A DNA stretch of 64,000 bases from Perognathus longimembris pacificus. Taxonomy: Eukaryota > Chordata > Mammalia > Rodentia > Heteromyidae. Position 1 is the first letter of the stretch. Every line of letters starts with the position of its first letter. The translations under genes were made by a program, and so were the position numbers. The notes beneath the pieces are model-generated. The model searched no databases. It was not told the DNA's origin and worked only from the letters and a program-made list of their open reading frames with translations. Below are positions 61,773-64,000 of this stretch, piece by piece. The DNA is taken from NCBI RefSeq assembly GCF_023159225.1, contig NC_063184.1, positions 13,133,528 to 13,197,527 on the forward strand. The letters are read 5' to 3'.

Positions 61773-63540
61773 CTGAAAAAAACAAGAAAGCCAGTGTTTA
61801 CAGGTATGTATAAACATAAAATTTCAAACAGTTCCTATCCAAATGTTGACCAAATTCAAACTTTATCCTTCATAATATCAATTCATTACAAAAGAAACAG
61901 ATTATCATAGACCTGTTGAAGCGAGCCTTCAATGGCCCCTAATGAGCCTCCCACCTTTGGTATTCAGACACTTAAGTATCTTTCCCTCACAAACCAGGAT
62001 GGCCTGCATGACCAATAGCAGACAACACATCACTTCTAAGATTTGCCTAGTCTTCGATTCTGACTCTTTCTCTCAAGACTACTCAGTTTGGTAGAAACAA
62101 GCTACATTATGAACAGCTTTAGGGAGAAGGCAATGTCATGAGCAAAGGAATTCTCTGGCCAACAACCAAAGATACATCAGGCCCCGCAACTATCACAGGA
62201 GTGAGTTTGAGAGCATCTTTCAAACTCAGTAGAGTCAGAGTACACATAACTTTCATTAAATAAAAAATACAAACAGGACCATGACTAAGTTCTACAATGT
62301 GCTTGTAGTAATTAATATCCTTTTGTGTTAGAATATATAAATCCTTACTTTAAAAATCTACACAATATTTCATTGGAGGTAACATTATTTACCAAATCCT
62401 CATTGATATTATTTATTTCAGAAGGTAAATTGAAAATTAAGGAGGTTAATTTCTATGATGAATCTTCATAAGTAACCTAGAAGTAAAACTACTAGATGTT
62501 TAAAGGTTTATCCTTTAAAACTTAACTATTACATGAGACATGGTGACATATACCTATCATCTCAGCACTCAGGTGTCAGCTGGAGGCAAGAGGGTTAAAA
62601 ACTACCTTCATGATAAGAGAGATGGGTTGACGTTTGTACTAAGGATATGAAAGCATATGCTACACCTGTGCTACAAACACTGTAATCATCATATTCTTCA
62701 CCACATGCAATCACAGGGGAAAAAAGACATTGTCACTTACAAATCCTACGTTACAGAGAAAAATTCATTAATTTTATTAAATCTCAACCCTGGAGTAAAG
62801 GTTTCTAATATTATATAATGAAAATAAGACTACCCATGATGAACTTGTATTACATTGCTAACATAGGAAGATTATCTTGAGGAAAAGTACTTATTAACTT
62901 AGCTGCAATTTTTCTTGTGAACAAAAGCATCAGAAAGTAGAATGCAGCAGAGTATACAAAAACAAAATACATTATTAGCATACCTGTTCACAATAGAAAT
63001 GCAAGGCTATTTCAACATTGGAATACATCAAATGTAATTCTAGGAATAGACAAGCCATATTACACCAATAGATGCTAGAATGCATTAGGTAAAATCTAAT
63101 ATTCATTAGTAATAATTTTTAAAGCTTCCTAAGACTAAGGCTAGGAGGAACTTTTTTTTTCCTTTTTCAGTTTGTGATGCTGCATATCAAACAAAAGTTG
63201 AGCATGCTAAGTTATCACTCCCTACATCCCCTAGAAGGAAATCATCCGTAATAGTGAAAGAGAGAGAGAGAGATAGAGAGAGAATGAATGTTTCTGAAAT
63301 CTAAAGATAAGGAGATGCCCTCTTTCTCCACTCCTATTCAAAATATTTACTCCACCAAGCTAAGAAAGAATATAGCCATAGACTGGAAAGGAGATAAATC
63401 TCCCTTTATTTATAGAATCACATGACCACAAAAAATTAAAAGGATGGTGAAAACAGATGCAGAAGCCAATCTCTCAGTGGTTAAAGTTGAAATAATGTGG
63501 ATAAAAATAAATAAACATAATTCGATTAAAATTCAAAGAA
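61773..63540. other. SEC24B intron 1 (3' part), mostly unrecognised
   Basis: Sequence at 61930..62230 (cccctaatgagcctcccacc, gaccaatagcagacaaca, accagg) looks like an old mammalian interspersed repeat that I cannot name, and 62533..62625 could be a diverged B1-like unit. An (AG)n run lies at 63257..63284. No exon was found, so exon 1 must lie beyond the window. Confidence 0.45.
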
Positions 63541-63725
63541 TAGGGCTGTGAATGTGGCCTAGTGGTACATTAAGCCCTGGGTTCAATTCCTCAGCACCAC
63601 ATATACAGAAAAAAAACCAGAAGTGGTGCTGTGGCTCAAGTGGTTGGGTGCTAGCCTTGAGCAAGCAGTGGCCAAGGGTAGTGCTCAGGCCCTGAGTTCA
63701 AGCCCCAGGACTGGCAAAAAAAGTA
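63541..63725 (+). mobile_element. Family A SINE with target-site duplication
   Basis: gggctgtgaatgtggcctag head with an internal deletion before cattaagccctgggttcaat; second module complete. The repeat aaaattcaaagaa flanks it near 63528..63540 and 63727..63739. Confidence 0.88.
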
Positions 63726-64000
63726 TAAAATTCAAAGAACAAAATATGTTTAGTCCATAATAATGTAAGTATATGACCAAGTTTTAAAAAGGAATTAGCA
63801 GTCAACATTTTCCTTAGAGAAAAATTCCAAATAATGAATTCAGAGGAAATTCACCATTAGGATTCTGTAGTAATGCCTGCTGCAAGTGTCCCTGGGGAAT
63901 GGCAAAATTAGTGAGGGAAATTTTAAGGAGAAGTGGGATAGAATAACATCTATTTTCTCAAGAATAGTTATTAATTACTGTGACGATTTTAACATGTGTA

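Noticed and set aside
60967..61785. Reading the 272-codon minus-strand frame from its own ATG as a complete gene
   Set aside because: The ATG at 61785 lies in the intron, 5' of a clear acceptor (ttttttcag), and the frame past 61035 runs through a gtaggt donor. It is SEC24B exon 2 with intronic extensions.
1..64000. CRISPR arrays, operons, phage or bacterial features
   Set aside because: Spliced gene structure, SINEs, L1 and MIR show a mammalian nuclear genome. The regular repeats present are SINEs and microsatellites.
61773..64000. SEC24B promoter, CpG island or exon 1
   Set aside because: No CpG-rich stretch or suitable first exon (a frame ending in phase 1 before a donor) was seen. Exon 1 must lie beyond the window.

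Overview
This window is mammalian, almost certainly rodent, genomic DNA. One gene dominates it: SEC24B, which encodes a cargo-selecting subunit of the inner COPII coat, on the minus strand. I placed 23 consecutive coding exons by conceptual translation and splice-site reading. They run from an exon taken here as exon 2 (61035..61772) to the exon with the stop codon (4056..4170). Every intron is GT-AG and every junction keeps the frame, giving 3,641 nt of coding sequence: 1,212 full codons, two bases that complete a codon begun in exon 1, and the stop. Exon 1, the promoter and the start codon lie beyond base 64000. I saw no other protein-coding gene.

Layout. 1..~3340 is sequence downstream of SEC24B, with SINEs, a MIR fragment and a 24-bp minisatellite. 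About 3340..4055 is the 3' UTR. 4056..17544 holds the closely spaced exons 12-24: most of the trunk, the beta-sandwich, the helical domain and the gelsolin-like domain. 21730..31568 holds exons 7-11: the end of the N-terminal region, the zinc finger and the start of the trunk. 36536..61772 holds exons 2-6 of the low-complexity Gln/Ser/Pro-rich N-terminus, spread over introns of 2.6-9.5 kb. 61773..64000 is intron 1.

The introns are full of short retroposons of two related kinds. Family A has an ID-like tRNA-derived head joined to a second tRNA-like module (about 190 bp plus A-tail). Family B has a 7SL/B1-like head joined to a close relative of the same second module (about 220 bp plus tail). 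Single ID-like and B1-like monomers also occur. This set resembles the SINEs of geomyoid rodents (kangaroo rats, pocket mice, gophers), so I infer such an organism; the assignment rests on memory of those families. L1 fragments, MIR fragments and one probable Tigger-type DNA transposon piece are also present. Several SINEs have perfect target-site duplications, some sit inside one another, and several have seeded microsatellites at their 3' tails.

I found no sign of an undescribed biological system. The points most worth a second look are an in-frame acidic cassette exon with a weak donor, a three-layer nested SINE, an orientation bias of family A SINEs against SEC24B, a G-quadruplex candidate in the intron 2 transcript, and an unclassified promoter-like block near 48.2-48.9 kb.
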